Assembly (NCBI GenBank): GCA_933822405.4
Contig: CAKOGP040001854.1
Coordinates: forward strand, 1-15,829
Source: Cylindrotheca closterium
Lineage: Eukaryota > Bacillariophyta > Bacillariophyceae > Bacillariales > Bacillariaceae
Direction of reading: 5' to 3'
Length of the DNA stretch: 15,829 bases
Position numbers and translations under genes: made by a program. This document shows positions 8,310 through 15,829 of this stretch, one piece after another. How positions within the stretch are numbered: the first letter of the stretch is position 1; each line of letters starts with the position of its first letter. The notes beneath the pieces are model-generated. The model worked only from the letters and a program-made list of their open reading frames with translations, was not told where the DNA came from and did not search any database.

Positions 8310-9119
8310 TCAAGTCTGATGCAAGGCAGAGAGCGCCTCAGAAATGACATCATGAAGTGCGTCGTCATCGCCGATCATCAAGAGTGCATTAGCAAGAAGC
8401 GCAGTTACACCTGAATTGGCGTTGCTCGCAGCAGAACCTTCCTCGATTGGAATTTTAGATTGAACATCGCCTGCATTGGCTACAGCAGCAGCTGCAGCTT
8501 TTTCTTCTAACCAAGCCTTGCGGATTTTGCAGTCGGCAGTAGGATGGGTGTGCCATTTGAGGTTGCGTAACAGAGGCGGGCCATCTCCGTGAGTAGGAAG
8601 GTTTCCAGGTTGTCCAAAGATTTCAATTCTGAGATCGCCAGTTATGCTTGAAGCTAAGCAGTTGTAGAGGCATCTTGAGTTCTGAATGGCACGAGGATCA
8701 ACTCTGGCAGTATGTTTAGCCTGAAGGGTGGCAAGAGAAATAGAGTGGTAATTGGAGAGAAGATGGTGTGTACCATACGTGAGAATTCCATTAGGAGACG
8801 GAGCATCCCATTTTACTTCTGCAGCTCAGGTTTGGATAAGGAGTACGAACTGAAAAAGTTCTTCAAGAACTCCCGACCAAGAGGTTCTTAGTGGAGCACT
8901 GGCGTGAGCCACCGCTGCTGAACCCTGTCGAGAAGAGATGTCAAATGGCGTAGCATCATCAAAAGAATCAAGGATTGGAGTTGGTGGAACCGCGACAGCT
9001 GGTGGAGCAGCCGCGGCAGGGACAGCAATAGGAGCAGCAGCTTGTGCAGCCAGCATCTGTTGTAGCAGCTGCAAGGTTTGCGCAATGTTGGCGAATGCTT
9101 TATCTTGTTGATCAGCCAT
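8310..9119 (-). pseudogene. gag: copia Gag-like capsid ORF with internal stop
   Basis: It would form the nucleocapsid that packages element RNA. The ATG at 9119-9117 (MADQQDKAF) gives 269 codons to TGA 8312-8310, with one internal TGA at codon 98 (8828-8826). Without that stop the frame is uninterrupted. Residues 25-60 are Ala/Pro-rich; a capsid-like middle follows (THHLLSNYHSI, SRCLYNCLASSITGDL). Near the end, KWHTHPTADCKIRKAW has His/Cys spacing loosely like a degenerate zinc-knuckle region, but no CX2CX4HX4C knuckle is present. It is short for a copia Gag, and an internal deletion or replacement of its 3' part by the adjacent antisense segment is possible. A leader of about 170 nt (9290-9120) separates it from the primer-binding site. 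Gag is in a different frame from pol. Confidence 0.75.
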
Positions 9120-9290
9120 GTTCCGTCGTGTCCGGGCAATGATCTGATGATTCTGTGAAGCACGATTGGGCTTAAAAGGATTTGAAGGTGGAGCGCAATA
9201 GGGCTCAAAAGGGTAGTTGTCAAGGTTTAACAATGGAGTGCTGAATACTCAAAAGTACGATTTTGTGAGGAAGATCTTCCGTTAGGAATC

Positions 9291-9306
9291 GTTGGGCTCA
9301 ATAACC
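9291..9306 (-). promoter_or_regulatory. Primer-binding site resembling half-tRNA-iMet (copia/Ty5) type
   Basis: Directly next to the 5' LTR the minus strand reads GGTTATTGAGCCCAAC. Known Ty5 and Drosophila copia sites pair with the anticodon arm of initiator Met tRNA and begin GGTTATGRGCCC. This site matches that with one extra T. It lacks the TGG start expected for priming from a full-length tRNA 3' CCA end. Confidence 0.65.
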
Positions 9307-9545
9307 TGTGAATATATCGTTGTAATGATGTAAAGTAAAGATTATGATTTTAAAACAACAAAGAAAGAGAAACCAGAGATAGGCGAAGTTGCGTATCGAA
9401 TCAAAGATCCTTCGAACACGCACTTGAGACACGAAGCGTATCGAGAGAAGCGTATCGAATAAAAGATCCTTCGAGTACGCATTTGAGACACAAAACGGAT
9501 CGAATCTCTCGATTCATGTGTATGACTCTGGAGGTTAATCTCTCA
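9307..9545 (-). repeat. 5' LTR (239 bp)
   Basis: Same length and ends as 3273-3511. It retains six CpGs that are lost in the other LTR and has lost one that the other keeps. It contains the element promoter in principle; no TATA box is claimed. Confidence 0.95.
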
Positions 9546-9550
9546 TTCGA
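9546..9550. repeat. Target-site duplication, right copy (TTCGA)
   Basis: Identical to 3268-3272 and immediately outside the LTR. Confidence 0.9.
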
Positions 9551-10503
9551 TATTTGCAATGGAAACTCCCATCCGACTCGTAGTAACAATATCTGTAGTC
9601 TTCTTGCGACTTGTTTACCGAAAATATCGGTCACTTTCTCTGGAAGATCGAGTTATATTCCCATCCACTGTAATCTTGTAGTTGAGTCAGTCTCAACAAA
9701 GCGAGGGAAGAGGTCATCTCGAATCTCCAATTTCATGATCTTTGATGATAATGAGAGAAATACCGTTTTGTCACTCCAATGTTTGATCGTCGAGTCGCAT
9801 CTGCACTACCTACTCACTGGCATATACTGCATGATGTGATTGTTGTGTCCGAATATCTGAAATACTGCGGGGAGTGATGAAATGCGGCATGGTGTGATTG
9901 TTGTGTTAATGACATCTTTGTGATTGAAAGATGTTGGGTGTCGACTATGCAACTACAAAAATTTGAAACACTTTAAGCAAGCGATCTATAATAACTATTG
10001 GTGAGCATATTGTTGGGTGCTTCCACTATATTCCGACCTGCTGTAGTGATGGACACTTCATGCATAGATTATTTGACCGAAGAAAAATCACAGCAGAAGT
10101 GTACATCCACGGAATTATCGAACTCGACCCACACCCCCATCTTTCAAAAGTACATGCTAGGGCAGTCCTAACACAGCTGGTCTGGGCTAGGCGCCAAACT
10201 ATCATATAACACAGCTGGTCTGGGCTAGGCGCCAAACTATCATTAGCGGGTTTATGGCTTGTCAAGCTTTGGTCGTCCGACTTGTGTTGGGACACACAGT
10301 TTTAAACTCCTCGCTCCTGAGCCTGGCTAGTTGACTGGAGGAGTGGACTGCTTACTCCTTATGATCCGAGGATACGAAATGGAGATATCAAGCAAGCATA
10401 ACATGGAGATTGCAAACGGAAATTGTATGCCCAATAAGCTGTCTGATGATGATGTCAAGGAATTGCCAATGGGTGAGAATGCCACTCGTAGCGCTAAGTA
10501 CTG
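9551..10503. other. Unassigned sequence right of the copia insertion
   Basis: About 950 bp without a supported gene. A plus-strand frame is open from the target site to TGA at 9837-9839 (about 98 codons, FDICNGNSHP...). It continues across the pre-insertion junction as GIIQNFDICNG, then meets a TGA in the left flank, so a relic exon split by the copia is possible but weak. Local direct repeats include a tgtgattgttgtgt motif twice (around 9835 and 9894) and the 38-bp duplication at 10169-10243. Confidence 0.5.
10169..10243. repeat. Tandem duplication, 38-bp period
   Basis: The 37-base segment starting taacacagctggtctgggct occurs at 10169-10205 and 10207-10243 without differences, so the duplication is recent. 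Confidence 0.9.
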
Positions 10504-10596
10504 AATTCCCGTCTGCAAACAAAATGTAAAATCCCAAATTATGTCACAGTGTTAAATGCAAAATGACTCCAACTGTAAATATGGATTAAACGTGTA
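10504..10596 (-). repeat. 93-bp inverted repeat, right copy
   Basis: Inverted partner of 3042-3134 (87 of 93 identical). It abuts the truncated integrase of the second copia element. Confidence 0.8.
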
Positions 10597-10740
10597 TGTA
10601 CAAGTAACAGTACGGGATTTCCAGTACAAACAACGGAATCCTACGCACAGGAATCTGACTTGGATCCTTGTACATCGACAGGCACTTTGGGGGGATTTTG
10701 AGAACTCGAAATGGTAGATTCTGAAGTTCCGTTTTCACCT

Positions 10741-12042
10741 GTTTTAGACCTAGTAGTATCAATGCAGGTGAGAAACTTAGCGTTCTCCATCTCCATGTGA
10801 TCAATAAAGACGGTAATAGATCGATTGTGCTGTTATAATTCCTCTGGTGGACTGAAGAAGTCGTCGTACGTCTTCTTCGGAGTTGGTCTTGTTGACTTGC
10901 CTTTCAATGTAGAGGCGTCAGGTCCAAAGACTTGCTTTGGCATGATTGATCGCTTCTTCGGTGATAGGACAGTTCTTGATGAGACCAGATCGGATCGCAT
11001 ACTTCAGACTTTTGGTGCTTGGAGCCTTGAGTATGTGCATTGCACTTCTCGCTTCCATCGTAGCCTTGACTTGTCTTGGAGCGAATCCTTCCTTGTTCTT
11101 TCGAACGGTTACCATCTTGGAGGTCATCTCGAGTCCAGCATATCCATTCTGTCTGTTTGAAGAAAGTTCAAAATGGGGTTGATTATTTAAGTTGCTTAAC
11201 TGGCGACAGTACATCGCACTTGTCTCTTTGGCACCTGGTTTGACATTCGCTCCAAGTTGCTCCAACACATACACACCCTTACGATTCACAAATCGCATCT
11301 TTCGGTTTCCATCACATTGCACAATAAAAGCATTGTCAGCATCAGTATCCATGGTAATGCGGTATCCCGCAGCAATCATCTCGCGCATAGCAAGTACATT
11401 GGCAATTCCAACTTCATCGTGATAAACTGGAGGTGGAAATCTTCCTAGAAAACCTTCTTCGTCAAGAACTCTGCTGCCCACGTTAGTTTGCATGTCAAGT
11501 TCTTTCTCAGCATGACGGAGTCCATGCATAAGCTCACCATTAGAAATGGTGGTGTTTGTACAACCACTGTCCATGATGACATGATCGTACAACCCAAATG
11601 GATCTCTTTTCTTTCTGCGGCTTTGAATAAACTGCAGACCTCGATCTGCTTCAGTAGCAAGATCAGGCAAATCTTCATCTTCACTAGCATAGTGCCAGTC
11701 GGCTTGAAGTTTGACATTTGTTGTACCAGCAGGACATGGAATAAGGTAGACATCCTTGCCATTCTCATCCTTTCCCTTGATAGCATCGTGAAAGACATTT
11801 GACATATCAAAATATCCAGTTTTTACAGCTTGCGGAGTTCGAGCTTGAGTTGCATCGAATCCTTGGCGCACTTAAGCACCACTGAAGCCTTGTTGGCTGA
11901 GTTGCATTCCACTGAACGCAATCTCACCATTAGCATTCATAGAATAAGGGACAGTAACAGTGCCGTCACCTTGAGTTGGAATCTGCATGAGCTGCATTCC
12001 AGAAGGAACTTGCATCATTTCATTACCTGTAGTACCAGCAAG
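10741..12042 (-). pseudogene. pol: copia protease and N-terminal integrase, truncated
   Basis: The frame continues from gag. TAA at 11874-11872 and a 1-base insertion in an A3 run (10938-10936) break it. The protease active site DSGCTNTT lies at 11571-11548. Downstream is the pre-integrase region (NKEGFAPRQVKATMEARSAM, then SGLIKNCPITEEAINHAK). After the frameshift, the next frame reads QVFGPDASTLKGKSTR to TAA 10835-10833 and then an integrase-like start (VFIDHMEMENAKFLTCID). Similarity fades at about 10740, which I take as the truncation point. The Cys in the protease DSGC is normal for this copia type and is not a defect. Confidence 0.8.
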
Positions 12043-13267
12043 TCACAAAGGTGTGTTAACGCTTCCTGCAACACTTGATGCTCCACTTGTGGATGCTGAA
12101 GCTCCAGGAACTATAGCTGGAACAGTAGCTGGGACAGTTGCTCCAATCTGATTAAGATTGAGCTTCTTCCCATAGTTGACATATTGATCCTGATTCTTCC
12201 ATTGGGAGTCTGTCTGGGCATTTTGGAGACATATGGTCTTCATTGCCACACACATAACATGCTGCCTTCTTTCCATCCTTCCGCTTCCCCTTTCTTTACC
12301 TTTACCTTTACCTTTACCTTTACCTTTATTAGGTTGGTCTTTTCCTTGGTAGAGGTTCACTCCCGGATTTTTACTCACTTCCATGTGAATTTTCAACATA
12401 GCTTGTGCTTTGCTGGCCGTTTTTGGATAATAATCCACTTCTCTGCAATAGTTCGTCTGAAGATCCAGCATCAGAGGAGCTGTTCTCGTCCGATCGCAGT
12501 TGCACAGAAATCCTGTTGCAAGAACGGCTTCAAAGATATCATCCTTGAACTTGTTTTGAGCAGCAGTATCGGTGCTAGCAATAGCAGCATACGCTTTTGT
12601 CTTTACTGCAAAATCTCAGAACCAGGCCACGCCATATAGATCTTGCAGGACTTCAGCCTGTCTCAAGAATTGTTCCTTGAAATGCATGAAGTTTTCCATT
12701 GTTCCTTGTTTTATCACAAAGAACTTTTGATTCGCTTCCCAGAAATCCAAGAAATCATACTCAGCATCAGCACTCTTCTTCATGAATTGTTCAATACGTT
12801 TCAAGAGTTTGATCGGATCTTTAAGAGTAGTCGTGAAATTGGCTTCACCTTGAAGCTTGATATCCATTGCCTTTGTCACAAACTTCAGCATGATGTTTGA
12901 TTTGACGGTTCTCTTGTTTGTCTCGAAGTAGGCTGATCTTCGCATGTTCTTGTCGAGCTTTGCAGAATAGAGAATCTTGTTTTGGGCCATCTCTGTTTCT
13001 CATGCAACAGCTTCAGTTTGAGTTGGAGCGTTCAATCTTGCAGCGATTGCATTGAAGTCAATCGACTTTCCATCTCCAATTGATTTCACCATGTCTTTGG
13101 AATATTTCATTCCAGAAGCTTTGATATAATCAATCACTCTTTCTTCGGCATCTTCGTACGACCATCTTGCCTTTCCATTGTTTTCATCATTCTGTTGAAC
13201 TCAAATTGCGCTTGACTTTCTGAGGAGTCACACGTCCTTTTCCACCACCGGATGAAGAACGTCCCAT
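12043..13267 (-). pseudogene. gag: copia Gag with CCHC zinc knuckle, broken
   Basis: The likely start is ATG 13267-13265, giving MGRSSSGGGKGRVTPQK. A frameshift near 13190 moves into the main frame (NGKARWSYEDAEERV...). TGA codons lie at 13002-13000, 12618-12616 and 12045-12043 with coherent Gag sequence on both sides. The capsid part includes MAQNKILYSAKLDK and WEANQKFFVIKQGTMENFM. A basic linker encoded by a hexanucleotide repeat precedes the zinc knuckle CYVCGNEDHMSPKC (12259-12218, CX2CX4HX4C). The knuckle lies in a different frame from the sequence on either side, so two compensating shifts flank it. The zinc knuckle would bind element RNA during packaging. Confidence 0.85.
12295..12324. 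repeat. (TTTACC)5 hexanucleotide microsatellite in gag
   Basis: Five perfect units encode alternating Lys-Gly on the minus strand. It lies just upstream (in gag sense) of the zinc knuckle and is a likely place for the frame slippage seen there. Confidence 0.9.
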
Positions 13268-13677
13268 AGTCAATGAATCACTCGCTCCTTTGTAGATAAG
13301 GCAGTGCTGTTCTTGACGTAAATTTGTTTTGTTGCCTTTTGTGATTGAATGTTAGAATAAAGCAAAATGTGCTCTGTAGTGAATGCCTTTAGCGCTCAGA
13401 ACAAACTCTCTGCAATCTAAATTTGTAATCGACTGTACAACACTTTCACAACAATAGTTCTCCTGTGTCTAGGTATACTTTGAGTGAAATTGTTCCTATT
13501 TGATTAATATTTGGCTTGAATTGATGATTCAATCACAAAAGTAAGTTCAACAATTTTCCCTTGGAAAATCCCTTGTTCACAGAACTTGATTTGACCGCTA
13601 CGACAATTCTGTGTTGAATGTAGTACTTTGGGACATCTTGTATAATTCCCTACTGCATTGTACACAACACCGATATC
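13268..13677 (-). other. Possible LTR and leader shared by two copia fragments
   Basis: About 410 bp, AT-rich, without a gene. In element sense it follows an RNase H 3' end and precedes the gag ATG at 13267, the position an LTR plus leader would occupy. A short purine run (AAAAAGGGA, 13704-13696) before a TGA...TATAC stretch could be a polypurine tract and LTR start. I found no second copy in the window and no convincing primer-binding site, so LTR ends are not assigned. Confidence 0.35.
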
Positions 13678-14127
13678 TCACTTGTATAGGGTCATTCCCT
13701 TTTTGTGTGGATGTAGATTGTCTGACGGAATTGCGTCCGGCATACTTGCGTCAAATCCCGACATCACGATCGAAATCCGATCGTACGTGTCGAAAACTTT
13801 GTACTTGAATAGTTTCTTTTTGGAACGTAAAAACTCATATTTCGTCATATCCCGACAATTCTCTTCCAGTAGAATTGCGCTTTTGTTATCCTGATAGAAG
13901 ACATTCTTCTCAACTGGATACCCTTGCCACTCCATGAACAACTTTGTCCATAGTATCATTGTGACAACATTGTCAACAGCAATCAGTTCTGCTTCCGTAC
14001 TGCTTCTGTACTGCTTCTGCTGTTTAGTTTTTGTTTCTTTGACATCACTTGAGCTGCACCTCCTCCAACCAAAGGATACAGTGCCACCAGTATGGCTTGT
14101 TGGATATATTTGGATTTTTAAGTACAT
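13678..14127 (-). pseudogene. copia RNase H C-terminal fragment
   Basis: The minus-strand frame contains SHTGGTVSF, a Gln/Lys-rich stretch, YRSSTEAELIAVDN, ILWTKLFMEWQGYPVE and FYQDNKSAILLEE. These are the diagnostic end of the copia RT/RNase H domain, with the catalytic Glu in STEAEL and Asp in YQDN. The first RNase H Asp upstream is not found: sequence above SHTGG is degenerate, and beyond 14127 there is no RT. The expected tail (TKPL-type) is also unrecognisable. This is a decayed 3' fragment, probably of the same broad copia group as the adjacent gag-protease fragment but not provably the same copy. Confidence 0.65.
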
Positions 14128-14397
14128 ATTTGGAGAAGCAAGAAAATGTATATGGAGAAATGATGTCGACTGATACGACTAAAAATGAAACAGGTAGACT
14201 GCAGGCGGCAGTGGGTCGCTTACTTCTAACATATGTTGTAAAAAGTCATAAAACTCAAAAATCAAAAATCAAAAACTAAAAGGTAGAAAATATTTTTCCT
14301 CACTCTTCTCCAAAACAAAACTGTACCAGTCCTACACGTTTCGTACGTACAGGAAAACAGTTGTTGTCGTTGAAACAGGAATTAAATTTAAGCCAAC
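14128..14397. other. Intergenic region upstream of the right-edge gene
   Basis: AT-rich, with short A-rich near-tandem units (caaaaat repeated at 14254-14280). It contains no supported gene and would have to hold the promoter and 5' UTR of the plus-strand gene at 14398. No specific promoter element is claimed. Confidence 0.4.
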
Positions 14398-15829
14398 ATG
14401 AAGGATAGCATCACCAACCCGCCGGAGAAGGACCCGAATTCGATCATGACTGTAGCTGACCAAGGTCAGGGAGGTCTCGAGGAAAAAACCCGATCAAATT
14501 TGACCACTCAGTCGTCGATTGCTCTGACAAAGGATAACCCTGCCATCACGACTCCCAAGCGCAGCAGCAAGCGAACCCCTTCACCAACCGCCGAGGATGG
14601 TGTAATGAAAGGTCGCTCGCTCTTCCCTTCCGAAGTGGCCCAAGGTCAGGATGGCCCCACAGCCAAAGCTCGATCGGACTCAACCACTCCTTTGTCGATC
14701 AATCTCACCAAGCATAATCCCAATCGCACGACCACCAAGAGCCAACGCAAGCAACCCCCTCCTTCCAAAACCGCGGAGGGATGGCGCAGTGCAAGGACGG
14801 CCGCTCGTTGCCTACACCAAGAAACTCAAGGTGTCAAAGTTTCACCGGCTCTACAAGAAGGCTTGGAGGCAGGAGGTTTTTGGGAATCACGCATTCATCA
14901 CCTGGTCCTCTCGCACCGAGGATCACTCTGGTCGGGCAATATCCAAATGCCCTGGATGGTGGGCGGAAGCCAGTACGGACCAAGCAGATGCTCATTCCTA
15001 CGACAAAATCGCTGCGCTAATCCTGTCTGGCTTGAAGGTGTCCCAGCTTCGGTTCAGCATGCAGAATCTGTTTTCACTTGGAGACCTTGAAAACGCAGAC
15101 GACGACAAAGGTTCCTGGTCTCTTTGCGAGTACTTTCTTTGTCTCGCCACACAGTGCCCCACGGTTGTGTTTGATGTGGCAACGGCCCAACGCGTTATCA
15201 AAACTGACAAAAAGTCGCCTCGCTTTTGGGAATTCTCGCTCGTGTTCAACCCAACATTAATTGTTCAACGCGCCGAGCCGTTGATGTGGATGTGGCTAGC
15301 GGCAGCCAAATTCTTTGCCCATCCTTGGACTGGCCCTGCGATCATTCCTCCCATTGTGGAGGAATTTGAGCGACTAGAACGAGAGTCAAAAATAGCCAAA
15401 GCTCAGTCCAAGTCTAAGAAGCGCCCTGCATCTACTCCAGAGGACCCAAAAGGAGCGAAGGCCCACGATTCGCGCCCGCCTCCCTACGCAAGCCCAGTTG
15501 TGCTCCCTTCTAAGCACCGACCCATTACACCCGAGATTGGCAGGCGGCGAAAGACGAATTGGTCCTTGGCAAACAGTGCCCACAGCTTCAGTCCTTGATC
15601 GAAGCCATGCCGGAAAGGACTCGGGCGACGCGGGTTCTGACTGCAATCTACCGGATTCCCATCGAACTCCCGGGCATGCTGACCTCTGCTGCAACTGAGA
15701 ACTTTGGAAGGCTCACCCTCCTACGATTCCTTCTTGCCGTCATCGTCACGGGCGCCCAGGCCAAGAAGGCGGAGGATGCAGAACCCACGAAGCCACCGAC
15801 CAAGACCCTTGACGTGCTGAGTGATAGCG
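14398..15829 (+). CDS. Uncharacterised protein with 60-residue N-terminal duplication, frameshifted, partial
   Basis: I do not recognise this family. The ATG at 14398 (context gccaacATGaag) opens a Ser/Thr/Pro/Lys-rich, probably disordered N-terminus made of two copies of a unit of about 60 residues (14461-14640 and 14641 onward; VADQGQGG and VAQGQDGP starts, TAEDG ends). At 14778-14780 one extra G, compared with GAGGAT in the first copy, shifts the coherent frame by one. It then reads GRPLVAYTKKLKVSKFHRLY, GWWAEASTDQ and a folded-looking region rich in Trp and Leu (WMWLAAAKFFAHPW), followed by a basic Lys/Pro-rich linker. Near 15520-15545 the frame shifts back to the original and continues (DWQAAKDELVLGK ... 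LRFLLAVIV) to the window edge. It is more GC-rich than the copia elements. Two compensating indels suggest a pseudogene or sequencing errors; a multicopy transposon ORF is also possible. Confidence 0.5.
14461..14821 (+). repeat. In-gene tandem duplication, about 180-183 bp per unit
   Basis: The 10-mer caaggtcagg recurs exactly 180 bp apart (14461 and 14641) and later landmarks (GAGGAT against GAGGGAT) 183 bp apart, so one codon was gained or lost. The DNA is diverged but the protein pattern is retained, suggesting an old, selected duplication. Confidence 0.75.

Larger units (their letters stand above)
3273..9545 (-). mobile_element. Ty1/copia LTR retrotransposon with complete ends and dead coding region
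   Basis: The 6273-bp element is read on the minus strand: 5' LTR 9545-9307, primer-binding site 9306-9291, gag from 9119, an antisense-like segment 8309-7504, pol (protease, integrase, RT, RNase H) 7500-3509, polypurine tract 3520-3512, 3' LTR 3511-3273. The order protease-integrase-RT-RNase H defines Ty1/copia (Pseudoviridae-type). Both ends are TG...CA and the flanks are a perfect 5-bp duplication, so the boundaries are those of a genuine integration. Coding capacity is lost through five in-frame TGA codons, two frameshifts and a missing RT catalytic residue. Any mobility would need proteins supplied by another copy. Confidence 0.95.
10597..13267 (-). mobile_element. Second Ty1/copia element, 5' half only (gag, protease, start of integrase)
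   Basis: A minus-strand copia family distinct from the 3273-9545 element: the protease motif is DSGC rather than DSGA and the Gag is different. It is truncated inside integrase somewhere between about 10740 and 10597, next to the 93-bp repeat. No RT, RNase H or 3' LTR follows. The style (gag with CX2CX4HX4C, long linker after protease, GPDASTLKGK-type pre-integrase tail) resembles diatom CoDi copia elements; that assignment is from memory of the family. Confidence 0.85.

Noticed and set aside
9483..9839. 118-codon plus-strand gene starting inside the LTR
   Set aside because: Its start lies in the copia LTR, so it cannot be a native gene as drawn. Only the part after 9545 could be a relic exon.
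10169..10243. tRNA or structured RNA gene
   Set aside because: The GC-rich unit duplicated here does not form a cloverleaf or carry recognisable A/B boxes; it is a simple tandem duplication.
13611..13894. Plus-strand frames over the RNase H fragment
   Set aside because: They are shadows of the minus-strand RNase H, which carries recognisable motifs.
14781..15090. Continuation of the first frame of the right-edge gene to its stop at 15090
   Set aside because: After the extra G this frame loses coherence, while the neighbouring frame reads a consistent protein for about 750 bp.

Overview
The window looks like nuclear DNA of a diatom or related eukaryotic microalga. The evidence is Ty1/copia polyproteins resembling the diatom CoDi type, a probable short spliceosomal intron and no bacterial-style operons. 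The organism call is an inference from element style; no host housekeeping gene is present to confirm it. The window is almost entirely a graveyard of transposable elements and repeats.

Layout from left to right. Positions 1-313 hold the minus-strand edge of an uncharacterised acidic protein gene with a probable 58-bp intron. Positions 444-2745 hold a large foldback: short inverted duplicate blocks outside, two opposed arrays of a 21-bp repeat inside (1911-2269 and 2418-2648), a 148-bp loop, and a 1.1-kb terminal-inverted-repeat element (785-1900) inserted in the left arm. A plus-strand open frame with a poly-Gln start follows (2617-3099). It runs into a 93-bp repeat (3042-3134) whose inverted partner lies at 10504-10596.

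The centrepiece is a complete-boundary minus-strand Ty1/copia element at 3273-9545. It has two 239-bp LTRs (TG...CA), a perfect 5-bp target duplication (TTCGA), a polypurine tract and a primer-binding site. The site resembles the half-tRNA (initiator Met anticodon arm) type used by copia and Ty5. Its coding part is dead: gag and pol carry five in-frame stops, all TGA, two frameshifts and a lost catalytic Asp in reverse transcriptase. Between gag and pol lie about 800 bp whose coding-like content is on the opposite strand, with three copies of a VPxGTKVK-like motif. Seven of nine LTR differences are CpG to TpG/CpA changes, pointing to methylation-driven decay.

Positions 10597-13267 hold the 5' half (gag, protease, start of integrase) of a second copia family, also minus-strand and broken. 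Positions 13678-14127 hold an RNase H 3' end in the same orientation, so 13268-13677 may be an LTR shared by two head-to-tail copies. From 14398 to the right edge a plus-strand gene of unknown function, with a 60-residue N-terminal duplication, is readable only through two mutually compensating frameshifts.

No cellular pathway can be assembled from these genes. The coherent story is nested insertion, inversion and CpG-type mutational decay. All calls were made by eye from the sequence.
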